A DNA stretch of 64,000 bases. Source: Scilla litardierei. Its lineage: Eukaryota; Streptophyta; Magnoliopsida; Asparagales; Asparagaceae. The notes under the pieces were generated by a model. It saw only the letters and a list, made by a program, of their open reading frames with translations, ran no database searches and was not told the DNA's origin. Positions 11,688 through 23,950 of this stretch are shown here, one piece after another; position 1 is the stretch's first letter, and each line of letters starts with the position of its first letter. The stretch spans positions 102,562 through 166,561 of the forward strand of contig JAULAV010008641.1 of NCBI GenBank assembly GCA_030789695.1, read 5' to 3'. Made by a program: the position numbers and the translations under genes.

Positions 11688-13244
11688 TGACGTGCGCTTA
11701 TATTTTATATATTCACGCACGTTTTCTTTTGTGTTTCTCCGTGTTTTCCGCCGTCTCTTATTCGTTTTCGTATATTTTCCCGTTTTCTTTCACTTTTCTT
11801 TGTTTGTCCATGATTGCAGGAGTTCGACCACGTAGGGGACCTTTTACGATGATATCCCAAGTCCCCGGAGCAACGGGAGAAGTCACGCGTGATCCAGGGG
11901 GTCAAACGGCGAAGTATTCATCTTTCAGCCACTCACCCGGTCGGTTGGTCATCTCCAACCGATCGGGTGATGCACGTGTGCACCAACTGGTCTCTGCCGC
12001 AGCTCACAACGAAGTCACCTGACCGGTTCACAGACCGGTTCAGCGGGGGCTATTCTCTGTTTTCTCGAAGCAAAGCACCAACCGATCGGGTGACTCTCAC
12101 CCGATCGGTTCATCTGTAGCTGAGAAAGATGAGCTGAAGACACGGACGTCGAACCGGCCGATTCACCCGACCGCTCCAAGATCCAACCGGTCGCTCAAGA
12201 ACTCACCCGATCGGTTCATGTGATCGGGTGAAAACTCGCCGTTTTCTGATATTTATTTGTAACGGATCAACCGATCGGTTGACTTGTCAACCGATCGGTT
12301 GATGCGACGGCCTATATATAGAACCCCTAGGGTTCCAGAAACGGGAGTTGCTGTTTTTCTACTGTTTTATTTCCTTGTGACGGCTGTAATTGTTACTCTT
12401 TTGTAAGTTTTCAGATCTTTCTAAAATTTTAGTATTGTCTTTATTACTCCTTTACTTCCGCATTGCAATTGTCCGATTATGATTTCAACGGTTAAATTTC
12501 ATTTAGATTGCTTTTTCATGAATTTTTGTGAGTAGTTCCCAAATCTGGGATTTTGGTGGAAACCCCTTCGGGGGCTCTTCCCGATGCGTCCATAGGGTTA
12601 GGAAATCGATAGGGAGTAGGAATCTAACGGTTACGCGGGGTGTTTCATTGTCATCGGCGGGAAAAAGACCGCCTTTGACCGTCGGGCCAAGGGGGAATAA
12701 ACTTGGCGGTTGACTCCCTAGCCATAGCTCACGCCCTTAGCGTAGACGCCAAATCCTAGCACGCGGGAGCGGCAGGATGAGACGTTGGGAGATATCGTTG
12801 CGGACTTAGTGCTCCCGGGATCGATCAGTGTTAATGGACACGGGAGTGCCCACTGATCGAATCTGGGAAGTCCGGTGTATCATCCTGGGCACCGACCGGA
12901 ATATCGGGCCCATGGGACGCCGGTACCACTTTCAGAGGCAACGTCTCACCATTAGACCCTAATCCCGATCGCTATCCATACCCGTAGGCCGTATCGGCGA
13001 GAGTCTCTCGTCGGGTTGGAAACCAAAGTCCCGGGTTTACTTTCTTTTCGTTCTTACGCTTTTATTCCCTTTCGTGACAACCAACCACCGATTCGGGCTA
13101 GCTCGCCCCTCGGGGTGATTTAGGTCCTACCTGACCCAAGCACAACCTCGCCTCCCTGAGTTCGATATTCCCGCACCCTACACTAACCGTGAAACTTGCG
13201 GTAAACGACACCGCGCCGCCGCGACGCAAGCGGGGCGCCGGTCA
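11688..13244 (+). repeat. Athila-like 3' LTR
   Basis: 1557 bp, the same length as the 5' LTR, with about 13 substitutions mostly of transition type. It repeats the palindrome cluster and the TATA box (near 12313). It ends GGTCA and is followed by the duplicated aataa at 13245-13249. Confidence 0.93.
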
Positions 13245-14624
13245 AATAACACTGATTATTCATACATAATACAAGAGTCAATTATTAATCTAATAAGGGT
13301 AGGACACTCATACAGGTCTACACACTCTACCTATAATCATGCACTGCAACTACATCCAAACCAAGGGCCCACTACTAAACTGGTGTGACATAAACAACGG
13401 CAAGCACAAGTGGGATGACTAAGCAAGAGGAAGGAAATCAAGTTCAGATAACGTAACGAAACAAGATCGGAAGGAATGGGTTCAGGTAGGGCGAGGATAA
13501 GGATATAAATTGATCAAGTGAAAATGGTATATAATTGTGGATGTTTAGGTGGGGAAGAAAGATGTAATATTACCCTCATACTCTACCGGAAATAGGACGT
13601 AAATGATATAAGTTAAAACGGTCATAGTTGAAAAGTTGGAGTTCTCTTTTGCATAGGAAAATATTTAGGAGTTGGTAAAATAAGTTGTTGAATTAAACTT
13701 GCGTAGTTTATATATAGTAGAGGAGGAAATGGTATTTTGAAATTTTAAAATGTCATTATATAAAGAAATTAAGATATTTACGCGAGTGTGGAAGACATTG
13801 GTTAGTAAATATGATAAGATAATAATTTTAAAGATTTCAGCGAAAAATTTTGAAATTCGGAGAATGTAAGGAGTCTTAAATGCGTGTTGAATGTTTTCAA
13901 ATAACTTAAACCGGAAAGAAATTCAAAATAGATAACATTGAAAATATTCATCGAATGGTCAGGATAGTAATGGAGAAGTTCAACGATTGACGATGGTGAC
14001 ATGTAGATTCATGTGATTCGAAAGGAAGGAAGTGTATAAAATAAAACGTAAATATGAAGGAAAATAATTTAGTGAAACTGCTACGATGGAATTCTACGGT
14101 CGATAACACGAAAGTGTAATGATCAGGAAAAATGATAGAAGCAGGGTTCTAATTATCGGGTCGACTGAAGATCAAGAGAAACTTAACATTAAGACTCTCT
14201 AATGAACTAAACTGTAATAGAGATCTCTGGAAAGGGTCCTAAGAGAAATTAAAATTACGTTCTGCTGGGCCCAAAATCGATGAACGACTAAAGAATTTCT
14301 AGAAGTCTATCATGACCAGAGCTAGGCAGGAACCACTAAGGTAACTCCTAAGACGACTATAACAATTTCTAGCAAGGAGTCTAGCCAACAGTCAGCGACC
14401 TCTAACTAGCAAGCACAGACGTCTAACTAAGTCTTACTATAGTCCTGATCTAATGGATTCCCTACTAAGCTGAGACAGATGTTCGGGCAACACGTCTACC
14501 AGCCACCTAAGACATAGGAAACGATAAAAATTAGACTCGAGGCTTATGATTTGGATGTTTTAATTTATTTAATGGACATTCTATTTTTATTATCATTGTT
14601 CCGATAATTCGCAGTTGCAAGAGG
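13245..14624 (-). mobile_element. E1 internal region, 5' part, non-coding
   Basis: It starts with the second copy of the aataa target duplication and runs to the E1 primer-binding site. The plus strand is A/G-rich and poor in C between about 13400 and 14150, opposite to the 810-2520 part. No gag, protease or pol similarity is seen in any frame. With 810-2520 it gives about 3.1 kb of internal sequence without coding content, so E1 looks like a large non-autonomous derivative. Confidence 0.7.
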
Positions 14625-14642
14625 GACCTGCATGGGCCACCA
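14625..14642 (-). other. E1 primer-binding site (tRNA-Ile type)
   Basis: The minus strand reads TGGTGGCCCATGCAGGTC, eight bases inside the 5' LTR end at 14651. The complement, GACCTGCATGGGCCACCA, matches the 3' end of plant tRNA-Ile(AAU) plus CCA as I recall it. The same 18-mer at the same 8-nt spacing occurs in the Tekay-like element at 42857. Confidence 0.75.
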
Positions 14643-14976
14643 ACAAACCCTGTCACAACCCGCTTCCCAAAAATATGGAGGCGAGGCGTGAGTAGGTCCG
14701 CACAGACTTGAAGCTGCGAAGCTACAAGCCTGATAAGCGTCAATAAAACTTCAAATGGCATGTCCTTGCAAATGCGATACGAAACAAAGATAATGAGACA
14801 AACGCAATATCAGAATATCCATAAAATAAGTTCCAACATCACAGAAAAGCCACCAGGCTGAAAAGAAAAGAGTCTAAGGCCCAAACATGGCCAATAAAGT
14901 ACAAGTACAAAGTAAAGGTGTCACGCACCGACAACTAACAGCAATCCTAAAACAAAAGGAAAGCTCAGCAAGGTCA

Positions 14977-15087
14977 CTAAGACTGGTCACCGGTGTCCAC
15001 AAACTCCTCCTTGACAAACATGGGCTCAGGCTCAGCGTCAGCAAACACCACGTCCTCAGCAACGGCCTCTGGCTCAGGGTCGAACAT
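14977..15087 (-). CDS. Small acidic ORF in E1 LTR (36 aa)
   Basis: From an ATG at 15087 to a stop at 14977-14979 this reads a 36-residue acidic peptide beginning MFDPEPEAVAED and ending EEFVDTGDQS. The Tekay-like LTRs carry a 35-residue homologue at 42395-42502 and 61876-61983 with the same start and end motifs. About eight of the 24 shared residues use different synonymous codons, which hints at protein-level constraint. It lies in the transcribed part of the LTR. The role is unknown; it could also be a chance open frame in conserved leader RNA. Confidence 0.4.
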   Translation of the reverse strand: MFDPEPEAVAEDVVFADAEPEPMFVKEEFVDTGDQS

Positions 15088-15669
15088 GTGACCCCCAAAA
15101 GAGCAAGGGGCATATATCTGCAAGTCTACAAGAGACTTGAGTAAGGAAACTGAAAGCAAAGCAAAGCAACCTAGCAGTTCTAGCATGATGCAATGACATG
15201 ACAGTTAAAGTATGAGTGCAACAGGTAAAGTAAAGTACAACAAGCATCTAGCATGGCATGGCAAGAGTAGCAAACTACTAACAATCACAAGTCACGTTTT
15301 CATGTCGTGCACAGAGTTCACGCCTTACAGCTGAAGTGGCTGTACGGGCACACTTCTACGTTGAGTGGTCGCTCAACCCTACCCCTCCACGTGTATCGGG
15401 CATTGGCTTTTGACCAACACAAATGGCCCGCTTCTGGATCACGAGCCAGGAAGTGTATTTGGCGTAGGGTTGTGCCTGCAACGCAGGTGCCTAGCCTGAA
15501 CAAGCAAGTACAAGTATAGTAGCGTGTGCTACGAATGCAACAATCAGACAGGGATGGCATGACATAGCAAGATGTAATTTAAATACGTACAGATAAGGAA
15601 TTTAAACATGGCAGTTACAAATGCATGGATGACATGGCAGCATGAACAAAACAAGTAAAAGGGCTTGGG

Positions 15670-15843
15670 TCTAGCTTCGTTGTCAAGCTAGATCAAGTGA
15701 GTTGACAGATCTAGTTTCGTTGTCAAACTAGATCAAATAGGCGTCTAGGCAGCTATCATATCACTGCCTAGTATTTTTTACGCTAATGTACAAAAGTGGC
15801 CTAAAACATGGCCTAAACAATCAACGGGCAAGTTTCACTTGCC
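15670..15843 (-). ncRNA. Conserved hairpin series in E1 LTR leader
   Basis: Four stem-loops in the transcribed minus strand. In transcript order they are GGCAAGT-GAA-ACTTGCC (15827-15843), CTAGGCAG with an 11-nt loop and CTGCCTAG (15745-15771), a 10-bp stem closing loop GACAACG (15708-15734), and an 8-bp stem closing the same loop (15670-15692). The Tekay-like LTR has the same order at 41523-41660. Stem bases differ between copies in pairs that preserve pairing, and the GACAACG loop is constant. This indicates selection on RNA structure; packaging, dimerisation or translation control are guesses. Confidence 0.6.
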
Positions 15844-18216
15844 TGAAAAACAACCAAGTCACGTTCCTGCTCAATCAGTCCGAGTCTACCTATGTGTTCA
15901 ATTCGCAGTCCAGCCTACAACCCAATTTATTAATCTTGATTAGTGAGTTACAAAATAATCGGAAGCTATGATTTTTAAGTTGATTAACAGGCGTGGTGTG
16001 GGGTTCATACGGTTAGAGACTTACCTCAACACGACGCGAGAGCTACTCTGACGTCGGGTAGCGACGTCAGGGGTTGGATTCCGATTTCGCGATCGGTACG
16101 GAACGTCTGGTTCTCTGTCAATAAAATACGTCCACGAATGAGTTCGTAAGTACGGACTAGAATTTTTAGACAAATCCTAAAACGTCTAATGACCCAATTT
16201 TAACAAGTTTTCTATCCTAAGTTGGGTTTCACAACAATATTAAAGAACGTTAAATAAACTAACAGGTTATCTACATCACGTTGCTAGTATGAAAGTATCC
16301 GACAATAAATACTAGCAACCTAGTCTAACAAGTTAACCAGATATTGTGTCAACAAGTTATCAGCCATACGAACAATCTTGTTAACATCAATATTTCACGT
16401 CCACTAGCCGATCATCATTCATTAAGGCTACTAGCTTGCTAGCACCATATCAATAAGTCCGTTCATCAAGTATTTACTGTTCAAGACTAATAACAAAAGT
16501 TGTAGAATGTGTTATCATGAACGTTACTAACCGTAACGAGGCGGATGATCCCAAGAAGCTTCCAGGGGTTGACACGAGACATCCACAGCTAGAGGGACAT
16601 TGTCGTGCACGGGAGAAGGCCGAAACAATGAACGGCAACGACGAGATCGTCGTACGTGATGGCAACGACGTTGAGCATCATTGGGCTGATCGGGGCGGCA
16701 AGAATCACCGCTTAGGCACGGTAGGGGATACCGGGAAGTTCAGATCATCAAGGGACGTCGAGGAAGCACCGCGACAATGTCAAAACATTGCTGAAAGCAA
16801 AACACTATCGTTGCTTACCGATAGGGGTCGACCGGGGCTGAAACGTCCTGTCGGCGGTGAAGTTGAGGGGGTGCGGCTTGTTGACAGGGCAGCAGCCATT
16901 CGTGGGGGGTTTCAGGCGAGCTTCTGCTCAGAGAGATGCTGACGAGGGTCAGCGATCACCGGGGAGGGCTGATACGTGACGAGGGTCGCTGGGCGATGCT
17001 GCGCTCGCTGGAGTTGCTGCGCCGAGCGCTGGGATGATTCCGGTGAAGAGGGTGGCTAGGGGCGGTGCTGCGCTCGCGGGGGATGCTGCACCATGTGCTG
17101 GGATGATCGGACGAGGAAGGGTCGTCGGAGACGGCGCCGGAGATGGGTGGAAGAGGCCGGAGATCGATGGGGGTCGGATGAGGGTGTTGGCGGCGCACAG
17201 AGCTCGCGAAAACAAAAAGAACCCTAGGCTGTTGCGAGTTCTAAAAGGCTAGCGAAAACTAGGGATTACTTAAAGCAGTATGGTTTTAAAATATTAGAAT
17301 AGGATGTTGAGCAGCTCGTGAACCTATTTGGTTCCAAAGAGTCTCGGTTCTATATTGTTGTGGGGTTCAAAAATGCAGCATGCGAATGCCTAGTTTTAGG
17401 TTAGGGTTTATTATAATAACCCCTCGAGTCTTTATCAATGAGGTGAGGCTGTCATCTCGTGGGGGCTAGGGCTTAGGGTATAATGCTAGGGTTTGATATA
17501 TAATAGAATTGTTATTATAAACTACCAAACCACACACTCTCTCTCTCTCTTATGCTGGTGTTCGGCCAATGTGGGGAAAAAGACCAAGTCAAAAACTAGG
17601 GAAATTTATTATCATTAAGAAATTATTAGGAATTAAGCTAGGTGAAACTTAGGGCTAAAAATATAATAGGTTGGGCTAAAAAGTGAAAGTAGGTCAAACG
17701 AAGCCCAAAAATTACGAAATAAATACTGTGGTGACCGGGACGACGAGAGACAGAAGACAGAGGAGACGGATCATAATTTCGACGACGGGAAACGAAAATA
17801 AAAATAAAAAGGCCTCACGACAAAAGTGAAAATCGCGACGCATCATCAAATAAGATCAAATCGTGGGAGAACGACCCGTGAAATGACGTTCCAAAATAAA
17901 TCCACAATTTAATATTCTTCGAGAGGGTCACAACAGCATATCACACTATAGGGTTCAGATACAGACAAGTTCTAAAATAAATACGTGCACGAACAAGACT
18001 ACGAGCATGAAAAGCATACAAAGGATACGGGGTCCAAAAGCGACAGTAATTTCAAGTTGGGCACACGTCGGGGTTGGCTTGCTAAGGATGCAACCAAGGT
18101 GCTACGGCCCTAACGACTCAATGACATGACTCCCTCACAAAGCAACAAAACCAATCAGGTACCCGAAATTGCTATACACACAGCTGTATAACGAATAGTT
18201 GGTACCGGCCGTTACA

Positions 18217-18362
18217 TCAGGTTAGTGAACCATCTTTGTTTAGAGCTTATCACTCCATTTTTCCTTTCTCCAAGTTTGGAGTGTGTGCTTATATCCTTCT
18301 TTTTAAGTTTGTTCTAGTTCCTTGAATAACATACGCCGTGAAAATCGGGCCACCTCCCTGGT
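18217..18362. other. Short unassigned flank between E1 and satellite
   Basis: About 146 bp that match neither the E1 LTR nor the satellite monomer. The first five bases (tcagg) would be the E1 target-site duplication, but the partner copy is outside the window. I see no gene or signal here. Confidence 0.5.
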
Positions 18363-21300
18363 TTCACATCAATGGCGATCTCTCTATTCCAACAGAAATT
18401 TTTGCGGATTTTTCTGAACTCGAGCCAATTTTCTATATTTTTGGAAGATATGGATCTTTTTATTAAATAATATGATTTTTGGGCCTAATTTTGTTGTATC
18501 TTATTTTTTTCGTTGAATATGGCGATCTCCCGGTTCCAACGGACCTTTTTACGAATTTTTCTTAGCTTCGAACAATTTTCTACATTTTCTGTAAGACATG
18601 GGATCTTTACATTAAATGATATAACTTTTATATCCTAATTTTGTCTTCTTTTATTTTTTAGTCGAAGATGGCGATCTTCCAGTTTCAGCTGAAATTTTTG
18701 CAGATTTTTCTGAGATCTGGGCTATTTTCTACATTTTCTAAAAGATATGGATCATTTTATTAATTGATATGATTTTTTGGCCTTATTTTATCTTCGCTTA
18801 TTTTTCTGTTGAAGAAGGCTTTCTCCCGGTTCCAACGGACATTTTTGTGGATTTTTCCGAGTTGGGGGATATTTTCTATATTTTATGGAAGATATGAATC
18901 TTTTTATTAAATAATATGATATTTATAGCCTAAGTTTGTCTTCTCTTATTTATCAGTTGAAGATGGCGATCTCTTATTTCTAACGGACATTTGTGTATTT
19001 TTTTGCTCGGGGCTATTTTATACAGTTAATTGAGGATATTGATCGTTTATTAAATAATGATTTTTATAGCCTAAGTTTGTCTTTTTTATTTTTTAGTTGA
19101 AGGTGGCGATCTCCTTGTTCCAACGGACTATTTTGCGGATTTTTCTTACATCGAGCCTATTTTCTATATTTTCTGGAAGATATATATCTTTTTATTAAAT
19201 AATATGATTTTTGGGCCTAATTTTGTCTTCTCTTATTTTTTTTGTTGAATATGGCAATCTCCCAGTTCTAATAGACCTTTTTGCGATTTTTTCTTATCTC
19301 CGTGTAATTTTCTACATTTTCTGTAAAGGCATGGTTCTTTATACTAAATGAGATAATTGTATAGCCTTATTTTGTCTTCTCTTATTTTTTGTTGAAGATG
19401 GCGATCTCCCAGTTCCAACAGACATTTTGCGCATTTTTCTCAAAACTGGGCTATTTTCTATATTTTCTAAAAGATATAAATATATATTAAATCTTATGAT
19501 TTTTATGGCCTAATTTTGTCTTCTTATATTTTTCAGTTGAAAATGGCGATCTCCCGATTCAAACAGACATATTCATGAATTTTTCTGAGCTCGGGGCTAT
19601 TTTCAACATTTTATTGGAGACATGTATCTTTTTATTAAATGAATGATTGTTATATCCTAAGTTTGTATTTTTCTTATTTTTTCAGTTGAAGATGGCGATC
19701 TCCCGGTTCCAATAGACATTTTTTGGATATTTTTATTAAACGATATGATTTTCGTATACTAAGTTAGGCCTCTTTTATTTTTCAGATGAAAATGGCGATC
19801 TCCCCATTCCAACAGACATTTTGGCGGATTTTTCTGACCGCGAGACTATTTTCTACATTTTTTGAAAGACATGTATCTATTTATTAAATGATATGATTTT
19901 TTGCATAATTTTGCATTCTCTTATTTTTCAGTTGAAGATAGTGATCTTCCAGTTCCAAAAGACATTTTTGCAGATTTTTCTGAACTCCAGAATATTTTGT
20001 ATATTTGATTAATGATATGGATCTCTTTATTAAATGACATAATTTTTATACCCTAAGTTTGTCTTCTCAGATTTTTCAGTTGAAGATGGCGAGCTCCGGG
20101 TTCCAACGGACATTTTTGCGGATTTTTCTTAGCTTTGGGCTTTTTTTACATATTCTTGAAGATACGAATCTTTTTATTAAACGATATGATTTGTTGGCCT
20201 AATTTTGTCTTCTCTTTTTTCAGTTGAATATTGCAATCTCCCGGTTCCAACTGACGTTTGTATGGATTTCTTTGATCTCGGTGCTATTTTCTACATTTTA
20301 TGGCACATTTATATCTGTTTATTAAATGATATGATTTTTTGGCCAAATTTTGTTTTCTTTAATTTTTCAGTTAAAGATGACGATCTCCTGGTTCTAACTG
20401 ACATTTTTTCAGATTTTCATGGGCTCTGACCTATTTTCTACATTTTCTGTATGATATTATTCTTTATATTAAATGATATGATTTATATGACCTAATTATG
20501 TCTTCTCTTATTATTTAGTTGAAGATGGCGATCCCCCGGTTCCAAAGGACATGTTTACCGATTGTTTTGAGCTCGGGGCTATGTTTCTACATTTTCGAGA
20601 AGTTATAAATCTTTTTATTAAATGATGTGAATTTTTGACCTAATTTTTTCTTCTCTTATTTTTTTAGTTGAAGTTGGCGATCACCCGGTTCCAACGAACA
20701 TTTTTGCGGATTTTTCTGAGCTCAGGGCTAGTGTCTACATTTTCGAAAAGTTATGTATTTTTAAATGATATGATTTTAATAGCCGAATTTTGTCTTCTCT
20801 TATTTTTAAGTTGAAGATGACGATCTCACAATTCCAACGGACATTTTTGCGTATTTTTGGTGACCGGTGCTATTTTGTACGTTTTATGGAAGGTATAGAA
20901 CTTTTTATTGAATAATATGATTTTTATAACATATGTTTGTCTTGTCTTATGTTTTCAGTTCAAGATGGCGACCTTCTGTTCCAATGGATATTTTTGCAGA
21001 TTTTTCTTAACTTCAGCCTATTTTTCTACATTTTCTGGAAGATATGTATCTTTTATGAAATGATATGATTTTTTGGCCTAATTTTGTCTTCTATATTTTT
21101 ACTTTGAAGATGGCAATCTCCTAGTTCCAATGGACATTTGTGTGGATTTATTTTGAGCTACGAGATATTTTATATATTTTATATATAATATGAATCTTTA
21201 TATTAAATGATATGATTGTTATAACCTAATTTTGTCATTTCTTATTTTTCAGTTGAAGATGGCGATCTCCCGGTTCCAAGAGATATTTTTGTGAATTTTT

Positions 21301-23950
21301 GAGCTCGGGGCTATTTTTCAACATTTTCGAGAAGTTGTGGATCTTCTTATTAAATAATAAGATTTTAGCCTAATTTGTCTTCTTTTATTTTTTCAGTTGA
21401 AGATAGCGATCTCCCGTTTCTAACGGATAGTTTGTGTATAATTCTAACCTCGGGACTATTTTCGAAATTTTCTAGAAGATATATATCTTTTTATTAAATA
21501 AAATGGTTTTTGGCCTAATTTTGTCTTCTCTTATTTTTCAGCTGAAGATGGCGTTCTCCCTGTTCCAACGGACATTTTTACGGATTTTTATAAGCCTGGT
21601 GCTATTTTCTACATTCTTATAAATTATGTGATTTTTATAGACTACGGTTGTCTTCTCTTGTTTTTTAGTTGAAGATGGCGATCTCCCGGTTTCAATTGAC
21701 CTTTTTGCAGATTTTTTAACATGCGACTGTTTTTCTACATTTTCTGGAAGATATGGATTTTTTATGTTATGATATGATTTTTTGGCCTAATTTTGTCTTC
21801 CTTGTTTTCAGATGATGATAACGATCTCCCAGTTCCAACGAATATTTTTACGGATTTTTCCGACCTCCGGGATATTTTCTACATTTTCTGTAAGATATAA
21901 ATCTTTGTATTAAATGATATGATTTTTATAACCTAATTTTGTCTTCTCTTATTTTTGCAGTTAAAGTGGCGATCTCCCGTTTCCAACGAACATTTGTACG
22001 AATTTTTTTGAGCTCGGTGCAATTTTCTACATTTAATATAAGATATAGAACTTTTTATTAAATGATATTATTTTTATAGCCTATGTTTGCCTTCTCTTTG
22101 TTTTTCAGTTGAAGATGGCGATCTCTCGGTTCCAGCAAAAAATTTTGCGGATTTTTCTGAGATCCACGCTATTTTCTACATATTCTGGAAGATATAGATC
22201 TTTATATTAAAGGATATGATTTTAAGGTTTAATTTTGTCTTCTTTTATTTTTCAGTTGAAGTGCCAATATTTCGGTTGCAACAGATATTTTTGCATATTA
22301 TTCTGACCTCGGGGCTATTTTCTAAATTTTCTGAAATATATGTATCTTTTTATAAATGATATAATTTTGTCTGCTCTTATTTTTCAATTGATGATGGTGA
22401 TCTCTCGGTTCCAACGAACATTTTTACGGATTTTTATGAGTTCGGTGCTATTTTCTATATTTTATTAAAGATGATGATCTTTTAATTAAATGATATGATT
22501 CTTATAGCCAACAGATGTCTTCTCCTATTCTTTTTCAGTTGAAGATGACGATCTACACATTTCAACAGACATGTTTGCGGATTTTTCTTAGATTGGGACT
22601 ATTTTTCTACCTTTTGGAAGATATGGATATTTTTATTAAATGAAATGATTTTTTGGCCCAAATTTGTCTTCTCTTTTTTCAGTTAATGATGGCGATCTCT
22701 CGGTTCCAATTTACATTTGTGCAGATTTTTTTGAGCTCAGTGATATTTTTTTACATTTTATATAATATATGGATCTTTAAATTAAATAATATGATTTTTA
22801 TTGTCTAATTTTGTCTTCACTTATTTTCCAGTTGAAGATGGCGATTGCCTGGTTTCAACGGACATTTTTGCGGATTACTCTAAACTCGGGGTCTATTGTT
22901 CTACATTTTTGAAAAGTTATAGATCTTTTTATTATATGATATTATTTTTTGGACAAATTTTGTCTTCACTTATTTTTCAGCTGAAGATGTCGATCTCACG
23001 GTTCCAACGTACATGTTTTGCATATTATTCTGTCCTCGGGGCTATTTTCTAAATTTCTTGAAAGATATGGATCTTTTTATTGAATGATTTGAGTTTTGGC
23101 CAAATTTTGGCTTCTCTTATTTTTCAGTTGAAGATGGCGATCTCCTGGTTCCGACTGATATTTTTGCAGATTTTTCTAAGCTCGTTGCAATTTTCTACAT
23201 ATTATGGAAGATATGTATCATTTTACTAAATGAGATAATTTTTATAGCCTACATTTTTATTCTCTTATTTTTAGGTGAAGGATGTGATCTACCGGTTCCA
23301 ACGGACAAATTTTGCGGACCATTCTTAGCTTGGGACTATTTTTCTACATTTTCTGCAAGAATGTATTTTTTAATGAAATGATATGATTTTTTGGCCTAAT
23401 TTTGTCTTCTCTTTTTTCATGTTGAAGATGTCGATCTCCCGGTTCCAACGGACATTCTTGTATATTATTCTGACCTCGGGGCTATTTTCTACATTTTCTA
23501 GAAGATATGCATCTTTTTATTAAATAATATGACTTTTGGCCTAATTTTGTCTTCTCTTATTTTTTTGTTGAAGATAGCGATCTACCGATCCAACATACAT
23601 ATTTGCGGATTTTTCGCAGCTCAGTGCTATTTTCTACATTTTATGTAAGATATGGATCTTTTATTAAATGATATAATTTTATATCCTACGTTTGTCTTCT
23701 CTTATTTTTTTTCAGCTGAATATAGCGATCTACCGGTTCCAACGGATATTTTACTGATTTTTCCTACCATGAGGCTATTTTTCTACATTTTATGGAAGAT
23801 ATGGATCATTTATTAAATGATATGATTTTTTGGCCTACTTTTGTCTTCTCTTATTTTTTTAGTTTAAGATGGCATTCTCCATGTTCCAACGGACATTATT
23901 ACAGATTTTTTTTGACCTAGAGGCTATTTTCCATATTTTTTGGAAGATAA
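18363..23950 (+). repeat. ~148-bp tandem satellite, plus orientation
   Basis: Around 38 diverged monomers of about 146-150 bp. Each contains words close to GATGGCGATCTCCCGGTTCC, then ACGGACATTTTTGCGGATTT, then GGCTATTTTCTACATTTTCT, then TTAAATGATATGATTTTT and TTTTGTCTTCTCTTATTTTT. Spacing checked at 18371, 18519, 18667 and 18813. The length is close to a nucleosome repeat, as in many plant satellites. Scattered ORFs of 60-83 codons are read-through of the monomer and not genes. Many monomers carry individual changes and small indels, so the array is not freshly homogenised. Confidence 0.93.

Larger units (their letters stand above)
2521..13244 (+). mobile_element. Athila-like Ty3/gypsy LTR retrotransposon, non-autonomous
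   Basis: A complete element with 1557-bp LTRs (2521-4077 and 11688-13244) that start TGACG and end GGTCA. It is flanked by a perfect 5-bp duplication, aataa (2516-2520 and 13245-13249). Contents in order are a primer-binding site like tRNA-Asp, gag-protease, an internal palindrome/TATA block, a downstream ORF of Athila type, and a polypurine tract. No reverse transcriptase, RNase H or integrase motif occurs in any frame. Transposition would therefore need enzymes from another element. The LTRs differ at about 13 positions, so insertion was recent (about 0.3 My if one assumes 1.3e-8 substitutions/site/year). Confidence 0.92.
14651..18216 (-). repeat. E1 5' LTR
   Basis: 3566 bp on the minus strand, from TGTAACGGCC at 18216 to GGTTGTGACA at 14651, with TG...CA ends. 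The primer-binding site lies just inside. Its 3' portion (about 14651-15850) is homologous to the 3' half of the Tekay-like LTR (about 41520-42848), with shared hairpins, a shared small ORF and the same terminal GGGAAGCGGGT-GTGACA. Its U3 portion (about 16000-18216) is unrelated to the Tekay-like U3. GC-rich open frames at 16500-17250 look like leader or U3 composition rather than genes. Confidence 0.85.

Noticed and set aside
14625..14642. A match to tRNA-Ile that could be taken as a tRNA gene
   Set aside because: Only the 18-nt 3' end is present and it lies next to an LTR in antisense sense to the element, as a primer-binding site should.
16517..17252. GC-rich ORFs of 60-141 codons (16517-16942, 17034-17252 and the opposite strand)
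   Set aside because: They lie within the E1 LTR, overlap on both strands, show no family motif, and have no support beyond composition.
22801..23052. 83-codon ORF and dozens of 60-75 codon ORFs in the satellite
   Set aside because: They are read-through of diverged ~148-bp monomers, interrupted at random, in both orientations of the array.
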